NCBI RefSeq assembly: GCF_036898095.1
Contig: NC_090759.1
Coordinates: 16,306,979-16,370,978 of the forward strand
Source: Palaemon carinicauda
Lineage: Eukaryota > Arthropoda > Malacostraca > Decapoda > Palaemonidae
Length of the DNA stretch: 64,000 nucleotides
Direction of reading: 5' to 3'
The notes below the pieces were generated by a model, which saw nothing but the letters and a program-made list of their open reading frames with translations, did not search any database and was not told the DNA's origin. Position numbers and translations under genes: made by a program. Of this stretch, positions 22,472-32,868 are shown in pieces (the stretch's first letter is position 1; the number at the start of each line of letters is the position of its first letter).

Positions 22472-24850
22472 TGTAAGAGAAAGAGAACATGAGTATATGG
22501 AAGTCATACAAATGACTTATATTATTCTAAAGTTAAATATTAAAAAGTTAATTTTAACTTAATCTTAAGTAATTAATAACATTGTGATGTTAGAGAGTGG
22601 AGCGGGAAATGAAGTAGATAGACACATACTCCGTGTATCCCGCCCGGTTGGTTACCGTAACCTTATCCATAGGCAATTTGTTTGTCGCCGAGGACACAAG
22701 GCAGAATTCTTCATAGATTGCCAGGGAGGCAAAGGGAATTCTAGCAGGAATTGCTTAAGATATAAATCTGGGACTGAGACCACTCAGGCCATTAAAATGG
22801 GGGTGTAGAAGACCCCATAGGGCAACGGTCTCAGGCAACCAGCCGTGCTAAGATACACACAGCATGCTGGAAATTGTGATAAGCAAGAAGACAGCACGGC
22901 TATTAATAGAACGGTAAGACAATACCTATCCATTTAGGTAGCCAAGCCATCTGCATGCAATGTAGGGCTATCAGCATGGTGTTGATAGCTGGGAGAAGGG
23001 GTGCAAGTCTCTTGGCGTCTCCAGAAGGCGCCGGCAGACCGGGGGCACGCTGGAGACCGCTCCAGCAGAGTTTCTGGCATTAGGGAAGACACATAGAGAA
23101 GTCAGGAGTAATGCCAGGATGGCGGCCGCCGGCGGGAGAAGGCTGCCGGCTTGGTGACAGGGTCAAAGGATAGGCTATAGCAAAACCGGACCGCCGGCAA
23201 TGGATGCCGGCACGCCGAGGGCCGGCCCGATGGACGGACGACCGAAGCTAGGAGGTATGAGGGTAGGCCATCGGCTGTACACCGACGGGAGGTGGCAGCC
23301 CTCCGGCACACGGAGGACTGTCGGCCAGGGAGGAACAAGGAATGTGTCACCAAGGGGGAGGGCGGTATCGCCGGCAAGGGACCAGCACCAGGACAGTGAA
23401 AAGAGACAGAAGGAGGGATGGAGGGGTAAGGACACGAACCCCAAAGCATCCCACCTGAATGGGTGTACCCATGATAGAGGCTAGCTCTATCACCCAATGG
23501 CAGGGGGCCGGAGGCGGCCGGGAGCCAGAGTAGCCCAAGGGAGGGCTAGGGAACACCCAAGAGGGGGGAGAACCCCTGCGGACAAAATGCATCCAGTGGC
23601 TAACCCCATAGGACACTATGAAGGGTATATGTACCAGAGCGGACTGCACACACGGACTCAAGATAGCCCTGTCACTCCACCCTAAGGAGGAGTTGTAGGA
23701 CAGGGGACAGGTGGGTATAGGCTAACCTAAGTATAGGCTAGACCATACAAGGGATAGGTGGGGAGGGGAGAAGAAGCAGGGTCTTCCATAGGGGAGGCTC
23801 TGTACCAAAGCGGCCACCAAGGAAGGGAGGACGCTCCCTAGCCTAAGGTAGGCAGCCTGACTGAGAACGGTTCATGGGTACCGTTTCAAGCAAGGCACAG
23901 AACTAGCTCCCCCCAAGGCCTAACCTAGAGCAGGGATGTTACACCCTAAGCTAGGAAGGCTGGAAGACTTATCGCAATTGCAAGGAAGGTCAGGTAACCT
24001 AACCTCAGCAATTGAGGAAGGGCAGGCCGTTCCTCATTCTCGGACGCAACCCTAAAGGGGGATCATTCCCTTAGGGAGGACAGAGAAGCGATAGGTACTC
24101 TGGTATGAACTTGATCCCCTTACATGGTAGGGGGAGCAAGGCTACACAGAGGGAATGCCCTAAGGCAGGGGGTGAAGGGAGCATATAGGGGTCCTACATT
24201 TAGGTTAGGTTAGAAAGGCACACTATCAAACCTATTCCCTATATGGTCCCTGAAGACGAAAACACTTGCATCACAGTAAACAGTATCATAAAATAATGCC
24301 ACTATCTTCATAACTTAACCTAGGATCACTGTAATATATCATGCATGAACACTGGTGATAGGCGCTCTGGCCTAGGGGCTAAGCTAGCGAACTAGTATGC
24401 AGTCAGGCGATGACCGATAAAAAGCGTCAAAACACGATATATGAAGTTCCTAGCTATGAAGACTAAATAACTAATAGTATCAATTAGTTAATAAGGCCGG
24501 AATAAGCTGTTCAGGCTAGCTAAATAACGCATGCAGGGTAACAGCGACGCCATAAAATGGCGTGTCCGGTAGCAGCACAGCTCTGCCAGAAAACATAAAA
24601 TATCTCGAAAAGTAAAAGTTACTTTACGGTCCGAGCTTATTTAAACAATACTGGAACCTGGTACTCAACTTTCCAGAAGAAGGCGAGGCCGAGGGTAGCG
24701 ACATAACGAAGATGCAAGCCAATGAAAATAGCACAAGGGAAAATCCGTCTTAGTAAGGCAAGCTACTAGTAGAAGGATGAGGACGGACGTGACGTCATTT
24801 AGCAATGGCGCCCGTTTGTTTACGTTTCGAGTATCAAAAGTAGCCACGGA
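22472..24850 (-). other. Upstream non-coding part of the gag-like element
   Basis: If the acceptor at 22471 is used, this is an intron or leader of about 2.4 kb. It is more GC-rich than the surroundings around 23000-23600 (several CCGGC clusters). Frames on both strands here are short, proline-rich and mutually overlapping, with no recognised motifs. The minus-strand ATG at 24847 opens 60 codons of unknown meaning just downstream of a TATA-like box and might be the first exon. Confidence 0.35.
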
Positions 24851-24962
24851 TGAGTATAGCTGTGGAACGGCTCCCCAGCTATTCTCCGCCCCTACACATC
24901 GAAGTGTTAACTCTGTGTGGGGTGCAGATAGCTATGTGGCGCGTTAATACATGCGTCCCCTG

Positions 24963-24970
24963 TTTATATA
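24963..24970 (-). promoter_or_regulatory. TATA-like box
   Basis: The minus strand reads CGTATATAAACAGGGG here, a good TATA box about 115 bp upstream of the ATG at 24847 and oriented toward the gag-like frame. It may be the promoter of that retroelement. No terminal repeat was found to confirm it. Confidence 0.35.
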
Positions 24971-25170
24971 CGATGTCTTAAAGGGAAACCTTTAGGATAC
25001 TCACTCCAGAAGTTAGAATTCTGTGATAACCTGTGGTTAAATTCTCTGGGAATATCTTAGTAGTTATATACCCAAGGAAGCTACCAAAAAGGAACCTTCC
25101 ATCAGGACGCCATGGTTTGAGCCCAAAAATGTGGATGTAAAGTACAACAGTCGAAAGTTGCATAGGTTGT

Positions 25171-25557
25171 AATTCAACGACTACCTGTAATTGTTTTGTG
25201 TTGTTGGATACGGCTGTAAACCTAGTACCAATTGACTGTTAGCTATTACAGCACATGGCTCGCCCAAAATATATTTGCTCATATAAAAATGTCAATGTCT
25301 CATTGATTATCATAAGTTTTAGGCTTGATCTGGTCATACTTTTTAAAGATTTTGCTGTTTTATCACTTTCATATTAGGAGAGATCAGGCAATTCTACTGT
25401 GAAAATAATGGGCAATTTTGTGTTGAAAACCTAATTTCCCTATGAAAATATTACAATGCTTTTTCTTTGTTCTGATTTTTGTTGCCTACAATGTCTTCTG
25501 GTGTAATGAGTCTTTTCAGAGAGTATTACTCTTATCATCTGAAGAAGTAGTTCTATT
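25171..25557. other. Unassigned AT-rich sequence
   Basis: Flank between the gag-like element and the left end of DIRS element B. No gene seen. Confidence 0.4.
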
Positions 25558-25604
25558 AAAATCACAAATTTTTAAGTGATTTGTATTTTTCCTAACATAC
25601 TTAA

Positions 25605-25770
25605 CTAGAACTACTTTCTTAGGAGTTACTGGTAACTCTTCCCAACCGACCAGAATTGTGTGTAGTTTACCCTATTCCCATTTTTATGGGTGACCTCAGG
25701 CGGAGTGATACGCGCCCTGAGGCGACCCGGGATCAGAGAGCATGCTAGTTCAGGTTGTGCTCCTCAGTAA
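25605..25770 (+). repeat. DIRS B inverted terminal repeat, left copy
   Basis: Runs from CTAGAACTACTTTCTTAGGA to GTGCTCCTCAGTAA. It is about 95 percent identical by eye to the reverse complement of 42240-42405. Confidence 0.92.
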
Positions 25771-25840
25771 GTTTCGTAGCCAAAAAGGGTTCTCTTCAAC
25801 CCTGCAAGACCCTCGGGGAAGAATGGGCGGGCCATAACCC

Positions 25841-25929
25841 GAAAGTAGTTCTACAGTAGGTAAGTATGTTAGGAAAAATACAAATTACTTAAAAATTTGT
25901 GATTTGTTCCAACACAGAGTACTTACCTA
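25841..25929. repeat. DIRS B internal complementary region (continues at 27953-27974)
   Basis: First part: GTATGTTAGGAAAAATACAA and AAAAATTTGTGATTT match the reverse complement of the left terminus (25558-25605). Directly after, GTTCCAACACAG and GTACTTA match the reverse complement of the right terminus (42405-42428). The region continues after the inserted transposon as GAACTACTTTCTTAGGAG at 27955-27972. The point where the two halves join marks the element ends. Confidence 0.85.
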
Positions 25930-27350
25930 CTATGAGATTCAGGGCCTCTGTAACACGGTTTTTTTGCAATAATTTTTTATCTATGAATTTCATAAATATA
26001 ACGCTTATTCAGAATGCACATTATATCTACACATAAATTTTGACTATATTCTGCATTACGTAGGTTGAATAAATTTGGTACTTATAATGTAAAAGTGACG
26101 TTTTTTTTGTAGACGGGCCAACTTATTCGGAGAAAAGGTTTCGAACGCACTCGTTACGTAACTTATGACGGCATTTCTTCCCTGTTTCTCGATCGATGAT
26201 TGGCTATACGTAACGAAAGCTATACCTCTGCCAACAATGATACAAAAGTTTAAATAAAAGCAAAGCAGTACACCTTTATGAACTCTGAAACCTCTCCACT
26301 GATAATTGTCATAATGAACAAACCAACAAAATATGTTAATAAATACAAAAACACATCGATTATTAGTCTAACTCCCAAATAAGTTTCCTAAGAAATTACA
26401 GTCTACTTTATAGGTCACAATCAGATTGACAAGGTGTAAGGAATAGTTGTTAATTTTCAAAAACGTAGTAGACAAGCTCATTGATAACTGCTATATCCAA
26501 CGTCAAGCAATTTTTATTTATTGTCTATCTACCTACCTATTTACTGAGAAAAAAAAATAGAAGCCGGTACCGTATTTTGGCTTTAAACATTCACCAATAA
26601 TTATCGTCAGAATGATGACTTCATGAGGCTCCACCCACTTTGGCCTCGTTATAATTCAGGATAACACTGAAGGCTATCATGTGCATTGTTGGATCAGAAA
26701 ATTTAAATTCTGGCTATAAAAACTCATTTCTCGAGTAGTTGTAAGAAGTGCTAAATGGTTCTCAAGGATCCCAGCAGTTGGCCTAAACGTTTAATTCATG
26801 TATACTACTGTTGCAGCACTACTGCTACAGTAGTATTTCTACGCTAGCACAGATACCCCACCCACGTTTATGTATCGTTCCGCCATTCATAAAGTCTTTG
26901 TCATATTTTTTTCACTGTGCAATAAGCCATGGCCTCCTCAGAAATTAAGTTTAACATTAGATGATAGGTTATTTCATTAAGCTGAAAAATTATGGCAATT
27001 GGGTATGTTATTGCCGTTGTTGAAGCTAAAGATAAAGTATGGTATCATTCCTTCATTGCATTATCATCTTTACTACTATTTGTTTGCTACATGTAGTAAT
27101 TATTTTAAAGGATAAATGAATTATGTTCACTTTACTTCTATAAATTCCCAATAGATGTACAAATAAAACTCCTAAAACTATTCATGATTTATTTACAAAA
27201 TGCAGTCATGCCCAAAACATAGCCAACACGGTCGTACGGCCTAAGAAGAAGAAAAAAAATCATATAGGATGATCCGTTGGTCTGATGGAGAGTTTAGCAC
27301 AAAATTCTTATTTTAACAAAAATATTTATATAAAGACCGTTTACATACAA

Positions 27351-27383
<33 letters not shown>

Positions 27384-27952
27384 TGGTGGCATAGTGAATA
27401 GTTAATGGAAATGTTCAAAAGCCTGAATGACATTACAAGTATTATAATCATATTACGCTAAATAAAAATCAAACCATAAACATTGGATTTAAACTAGAAA
27501 CTAAATAATTACCTATTCAGGCTATAGTAAATATGGCCACGGACTTTCTCTTGACTGTATAAAGTTGCAAGTCGTAAGACAAATGCAGTTTTGCAACCAC
27601 GGGGGCAATTCCAAATCCTGTTAGCCATTCTTGACTGTTATGGGTTTCAGAGCCGATGGAACAAGGTGAATGGGTGTCTGGTGGATGGGCGGGGCAAAAT
27701 TTTGTCAAAAGGTGTTTACATTGCTTACGTAATGAATGTTTTCGACTCTTGGCTTGTTATCATTGGCCATAGCGTCGGCTAGATCATTTTTACTCTATAA
27801 AAATTAAAACTATCGGGTTTAGGTTATTGATAATGCTGAAAAAATTTGTGTGTGTTTGTAAAATATACATATGTCAACTTTCAGCTACATCTGATGCATT
27901 GATAAGGAGCAAAGTCCAAAAAACCGTGTTACAGAGGCCCTGAATCTCATAG
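25930..27952. mobile_element. 2023-bp non-autonomous TA-flanked DNA transposon
   Basis: Terminal inverted repeats of about 35 bp, nearly perfect, start CTATGAGATTCAGGGCCTCT and include GTAACACGGTTTTTT. The flanking dinucleotide TA is duplicated (25928-25929 and 27953-27954). Removing the element and one TA restores the DIRS B internal complementary region, which is good proof of the boundaries. TA duplication points to the Tc1/mariner/pogo superfamily, though the ends match no family I can name. No transposase frame is present. A (TC)n tract lies at 27344-27382. Confidence 0.85.
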
Positions 27953-28316
27953 TAGAACTACTTTCTTAGGAGACTTAAACTTTAGGAGGAGGGAGTGTCC
28001 TGCAGGGACTAGGGTCTGACGGTTAGGAGTACGATCGGGCAAAAAAGGGAACCTCGAAGGGGAACTAGGTTCCGATGACCTCCACTAGAAACTGAATGAA
28101 AATAGGGGAAACTACCCAAAAAACTAACTTAGTGTCTAAGTGGCTTACTTCTGAGACGTATTTCTTGTTGAAGACGTATATCCTGGCCGCCAGGGCCTCT
28201 TGATTCACGCCCACGCTAGGGATTAAGGGTAAGGGAAAGGATGATAAGGGGGGAAGGTAAGGGATGAACGTGTGTCTCATGGCTTACCATCCCCGGTTTC
28301 CCTGGGGCCATGACCT

Positions 28317-29580
28317 TCAAATCTTTTGCAGGGCCGATATGACTGGGCCAAGGTTGAACCCTTCCAAGGATTTCCTAGAGCAATCCTTCAGGTAATGTTC
28401 CGTGAAAGTGGACTGTCTGGACCAGGTACCTGCTTTCAGAATTTGGCCCAGGGCCATGTTCTTCTCAAACGCCAGGGAGGTGCCTAGACCCCTAATATCA
28501 TGAGGCCTTGGCCTACCTGGAAGAGGGATTCCCGAAACATCGTAAGCTCTCTTGATCACCTGTCGCAACCAAAAGGAGATTGAGTTCTTAGAGACTGGTT
28601 TCTTCACCTGACCGGTTGAGACGAATAAACTCTTGATCTCCGGTCGGAGTCTGGAAGTCCTTTCAAGGTATTTTCTTACTGCTCTGACAGGGCATAAGAG
28701 TAATTCTTTAGGGTTGTCCGACCAAGGGATCGCTGGGACCGAAAAGCCCTCGAACCGAGGATCCCAACAGGCTGGGCTCTGCGTTTTGGCCACAAAGTTA
28801 GGAACGAACTGAAAGGAGGCCTCCCGCCATCCTTTTAAAGGTTAAAGGTGACTGGTTTCAGTTCCGGTTCCATCAGAATAGATGCTCACCAGAACGTCAG
28901 CCGGGCATCCCAACCCCCCACTGTGGTGCCCTACCACAGCAGTAGCCTCCCCAGTAAACAGCTTAAACTCTTGGTCCTGGGCGGGGATCGATCTCTTGCC
29001 ATGCGAATGCTAGGCAAACACGTTACCACTGTACTAGCCAGGAGGCTTTGAGTGTGAAACCTCATACGATAATCCGTGCAACTCACTAACCCTCTTCGCC
29101 TAAGCCAGGGCTAAGAGGAAGACCATTTTGAGGGTGAGCTCCTTATCCAGGATGTCCTTGAGGGGCTCAAAGGGAGGTTCTGACAGGTTGAGTACTATGG
29201 CTAGGTCCCACTGTGGTACCCTCACCTCCTGTGGGGGGCATGACTGCTCAAAGCTCCTGATGAGCATCGAGATGTGCCGGGAGGTTCCCAAGTCAATGCC
29301 CTTCAGGAGGAAGACTTGACCTAACGCTGCCATCACTCCTTTTATTGCTGGAATGGAGGAGTCCAAATCGTCCCTGAGATACACCAAGAAGTCCGCCACG
29401 TCGTGGATCAAGGCCCTCTAGGGTTTGATATTCCGGGAAGCGCACATTTCGAGAAGACTGCCCATTTCGCTTGGTAGACAGCGATAGAGGACCACCTTAA
29501 GTAACCAGACATCCTCGTCGCGGTCCTCGATGAGAATCCATCTTTCTTCAGAAGCCGCTCGATAACCTCCACACGTGAAG
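28317..29580 (-). pseudogene. DIRS B tyrosine recombinase, interrupted
   Basis: The N-terminal, DNA-contacting part starts near 29580 (RVEVIERLLKKDGFS, then MSGYLRWSSIAVYQAKWAVF). It shifts frame at about 29408 into IHDVADFLVYLRDDLDSS and TLKMVFLLALA, then a stop and AKRVSELHGLSYEVSHS at 29050. A SINE then interrupts it. The catalytic part resumes at about 28840: GWREASFQFVPNFVAKTQSP, LLCPVRAVRKYLERT, PHDIRGLGTSLAFEKN (HxxR box), TWSRQSTFTEHYLKD (conserved W and Tyr nucleophile) and FNLGPVISALQ near the stop at 28317. Family enzymes integrate circular DNA by site-specific recombination without target duplications. The frameshift, the stop and the SINE make this copy inactive. Confidence 0.85.
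28845..29046 (-). mobile_element. tRNA-derived SINE
   Basis: On the minus strand the element begins GCCTCCTGGCTAGTACAGTG, with an A-box-like TAGTACAGTGGTAACG. It continues through TTTGCCTAGCATTCGCATGG to a B-box-like AGATCGATCCCCG (28983-28994), followed by about 140 bp of unrelated tail. Spacing of the two boxes fits a tRNA-derived RNA polymerase III promoter. It splits the recombinase frame between EVSHSK and GWREAS, so its edges are fixed within a few bases. Target duplications are unclear because both edges are A/T-rich. It is not a functional tRNA gene: the anticodon arm does not fold cleanly. Confidence 0.75.
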
Positions 29581-30180
29581 GCGGAGGGACAGAGGGTTTT
29601 CGTGAAACCTTTGGAAGTGGGGTTGACGAAGAAGGTCTGGCCTGTCCGGGAGCGGCCAAGGAGGAAGAAGGGCCAGTTCTTTTAGGTCTGCGAACCACTC
29701 CCTCTTCGGCCACCGAGGCGCGATCAAAGTCATCTGAAGGTAGGCTGCTGTCCTTACTCTGTTGAGGACTTGACGTATCATTCCGAAGGGTGGGAAGGCG
29801 TACACATCGAGGCCGTCCCAAGGGTGCTGGAAGGCGTCCTCGAACGCCGGTGACGGATCTGGGACTGGAGAACAGAACACGGGGAGTTGGGCGTTCAGAT
29901 GTGTGGCGAAAAGGTCTACTACTGGGGAACCCCACTTCAGTATGACTGACTGAGCTATCCTTGGGTGTAGAATCCACTCTGACCCTATTACTTGGCCTAC
30001 TTTGCTGAGGCCATCCGCCAGGACGTTCCTCTTTCTCGGGATAAACCTTGCTGTGAACTCGATCCCTTCTTCTGCCGCCCATTCCAGAAGTTCTGTCGAT
30101 AACGAGCATAGTTCTTTCGACTTTAGACCCCCTTTCTTCTTTACGTAGGCTACTACTGTGGCGTTGTCGCACATTAACGC
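29548..30180 (-). pseudogene. DIRS B RNase H, C-terminal half
   Basis: Minus-strand frame beginning VALMCDNATVVAYVKKKGG, then FIPRKRNVLADGLSKVGQVI, PVVDLFATHLNAQLPVFCSP, GLDVYAFPPFGMIRQVLNRV and LLRQPHFQRFHENPLSL. It is the continuation of the domain that ends at 38391 as EFVHLLP. The pogo-like element entered between these two pieces. The CDN and NVLADGLS blocks contain conserved acidic residues. This half is uninterrupted over about 208 codons, suggesting that element B is not very old. Confidence 0.85.
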
Positions 30181-30418
30181 TACAGTGAGCCCTCGCTACT
30201 TCGCGGTTCGACCATCGCGGATTCACCACTAAGCGGATTTTTTTCATAACGCATGTATATACAAAAATCGCGGATTTTCCGGAAATTTCGAAAATACCGC
30301 GATGTGACCGATGGTGCGAGATTGGAGAAAGTAAGGAAAATTGAACTTTGAGGAGCAACAACGATATCATTTGTTAGAGAGATAGAGAGAGGTAAGGAAT
30401 GGGAGGTAGTGAAAAGTA

Positions 30419-30420
<2 letters not shown>

Positions 30421-30487
<67 letters not shown>
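30421..30487. repeat. (GA)n microsatellite
   Basis: GA tract followed by a short GTGTGT run, inside the pogo-like element. The frame at 30180-30527 is an artefact of it. Confidence 0.95.
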
Positions 30488-30488
<1 letters not shown>

Positions 30489-31185
30489 GAGTGTGTGTGT
30501 GTGTGTTGTTTTAAATGTAACAAACAAGAAAATTTTATAGGTTATAACACATTGGTGCTTATGTAATTCAACTGTATACTGTAGACGGTTTGAATAAGTT
30601 AAGAAATGGTATAAACGATACTTTGTTAGTGTATTTGTACACTCTCAAGAGCGGCAGCTAGACGTCAGCTGATCTAACCACAGCCAAAAGTAAAATAAAA
30701 AGAAGTCAACAATACTCGATTTTTAAAACACACCCGAAATTTAAAAACAAAAAATTAACTATTTAAAGAGTAGCAATTTTCTAGAATAAAATGAAGTTTC
30801 CCAAAAACTAGTGGTTTGCTGATGAAATCGGATGCCGTATTTTTAGCAACGATTGAAATGGATGTAAACTCGGAATAATTTTTTTGTTTCGTATTTAATT
30901 GACACTAAGAAAACTAATTTTAGTTTCTTCATCTATATGTAAGTATTGTATACTGTAACACGAAGAGAGAGAGAGAGAGAGAATATGAATCAGCTGTTGT
31001 AATGGAATGCCGTGTTTTTGTTTCGTGAGAATTTCATCGCCACGACTATAACAACAACATACTGTACTGAACTTTACAGTATTATACAGGCTACTGTACT
31101 GTAATATGATAAAGTAAAATATTTGTAATAACCTATTTTATATGAAATGGGGCTTTTTTTTTTTTTTAATTTACGTACGTAAAAC

Positions 31186-31266
<81 letters not shown>
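31186..31266. repeat. (TC)n microsatellite
   Basis: About 40 TC units inside the pogo-like element just left of DIRS C. Confidence 0.95.
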
Positions 31267-31269
<3 letters not shown>

Positions 31270-31383
31270 AATTGTTTTCCTGCTTTGCTACGTATGTATG
31301 ATTTTATATAGATACGGTAAATAATATTTATAATAACATATTTTCTAAAAGCTTTTACTGTAATATCATTTTTTAAATATTAA

Positions 31384-31537
31384 ACTTAGCCGGTGAATAT
31401 ATAATAGCTGACGTCTCCGACGGCTCGACAGATTCCAAAAACTCGCGAGCGATCGCCTTGAAGGTTGCGGGTGTGCCCACCAGCGCCGACTATCGGCCAG
31501 ATACCGCATATACTTGTAAACATCTCCAGTTCTTCTC
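31384..31537 (+). repeat. DIRS C inverted terminal repeat, left copy (right copy 37662-37816)
   Basis: Left copy begins ACTTAGCCGGTGAATATATA and ends near CCAGTTCTTCTCT. The right copy is its reverse complement with about two to four differences, one of them in GATCGCCTTGAAGG versus GATCGGCGTGAAGG. Confidence 0.95.
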
Positions 31538-32439
31538 TGTCGGTTTCATCGACAAGTTGATTCCACTCGCTTTATGACTTCGAGTTTCCTACCGAATTGG
31601 TGAAGTACTTGGTTTTGGTTTTATTGCTTTCGCCGTGTTGGATTATTCAATACTATCTTCAAAAGAAATGCTTTTGAAAGGAGAGGAAAAGTGTTTTGCC
31701 CTTGCTTTTTTTATCTCTGGTTTTTCCATAGAGTAAGGATGGCCGACCCTTCCCTCAGTGTACGGAAGTGTGTTTAAGGCTTTTAGTAATTATTTTATCA
31801 CGTTATAAATTATTGTTGATATTTATAGATTTTCCTCTATATATTTTATATCTCACCTGCCTTTATTAGGCCTCTTCGATTAGCTTTCCATTTATACTAA
31901 ACATCAAGATAAATTTTGTTTTGTTTATATGCGGCCTTTACCTATTCCTCCCCTAGTCCGAGATGTAGGCGGTCCTAACTTGGAAACCGAAGTTAAACAA
32001 CGTTGAGCCCATTCAACTTTTATTTTCGCTAAGGTTAAATCAATTGCTCTGTAAGAGTTATGAAATGAATATTTTTTAGAAAATATTTTAAGAAATATAT
32101 TCTTTGAATAGTCTTCGTGCTGTTTTTTTTTTTCAAAGATGAACTAACGTTTGGTTTATTTATGCTACGCAGTTTGCGCTCTATCGTTACGATAGAGAAA
32201 GAGAGAATCACGGTTTCACTTTGCAGAAAGAGTAAATCGATTTTGACGTTTTGTTCATTCTTCTTTCAAACTGAAGTGTTTTAGATACTAATTTAAAGGA
32301 ACTTGGTAATTTTCAATTTCTTATTCCTTTCAGTTTTTTCCTTTGGTCAAATAACCTGTTTATTGACGAAGGGTGAGTGGGCAATTCTCTTGTGTGTGAC
32401 AAGAGAGAGAGAGAGAGAGAAAGAGAGAACGATCCGATC

Positions 32440-32640
32440 TTTATTCTCGTCCCAAGTAAGGAGTTTGGGAGCGAGTAACGTTCTCGATTCAGTTTTTTAC
32501 TCTCGTCCCAAGTCTCTGTACGGGGAGAGAGGATAAAACGTTTTTAGTTTTTATTCTCGTCCCAAGGCACTGTACGGTGAGAGATTGAAAACGTAGTCTT
32601 TAGTGAACTAGTGTTTAGTCTCCTCCCCAGTCACTGATCC
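32440..32640 (+). repeat. Tandem leader repeat in DIRS C
   Basis: The motif TTATTCTCGTCCCAAG occurs at about 32441, 32496 and 32551, with a weaker fourth copy near 32612. Spacing is about 55-60 bp, with GA-rich text between. It lies in the untranslated leader before gag and may be a promoter or a packaging/priming region; that is a guess. Confidence 0.7.
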
Positions 32641-32868
32641 TTTTTAACTTTATATATTTCCGTTTTATTCGATATATATGTATATGGTTTTTGATTTTTG
32701 CATGTGTGTTTCATTTTGTACTAATGTGCTTACATTATATGACTCATTTCGCAATTATAACCTTTTGATGTAAGGGAGAATTGCGTGCTTCAGGTAGATA
32801 TCAGTTTTATTCATGCCTAATGTGAAGTTATTGAAAAATACGATATCAGTGAAGTAAGTGCAAAAAAC

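Noticed and set aside
23102..23661. Overlapping proline-rich frames of 90-130 codons on the minus strand
   Set aside because: They overlap each other and plus-strand frames in a GC-rich stretch and show no motif. Composition alone explains the openness.
28983..29046. Possible tRNA gene on the minus strand
   Set aside because: A- and B-box-like motifs exist, but the anticodon arm and acceptor stem do not pair properly, and the unit continues as a 200-bp SINE.
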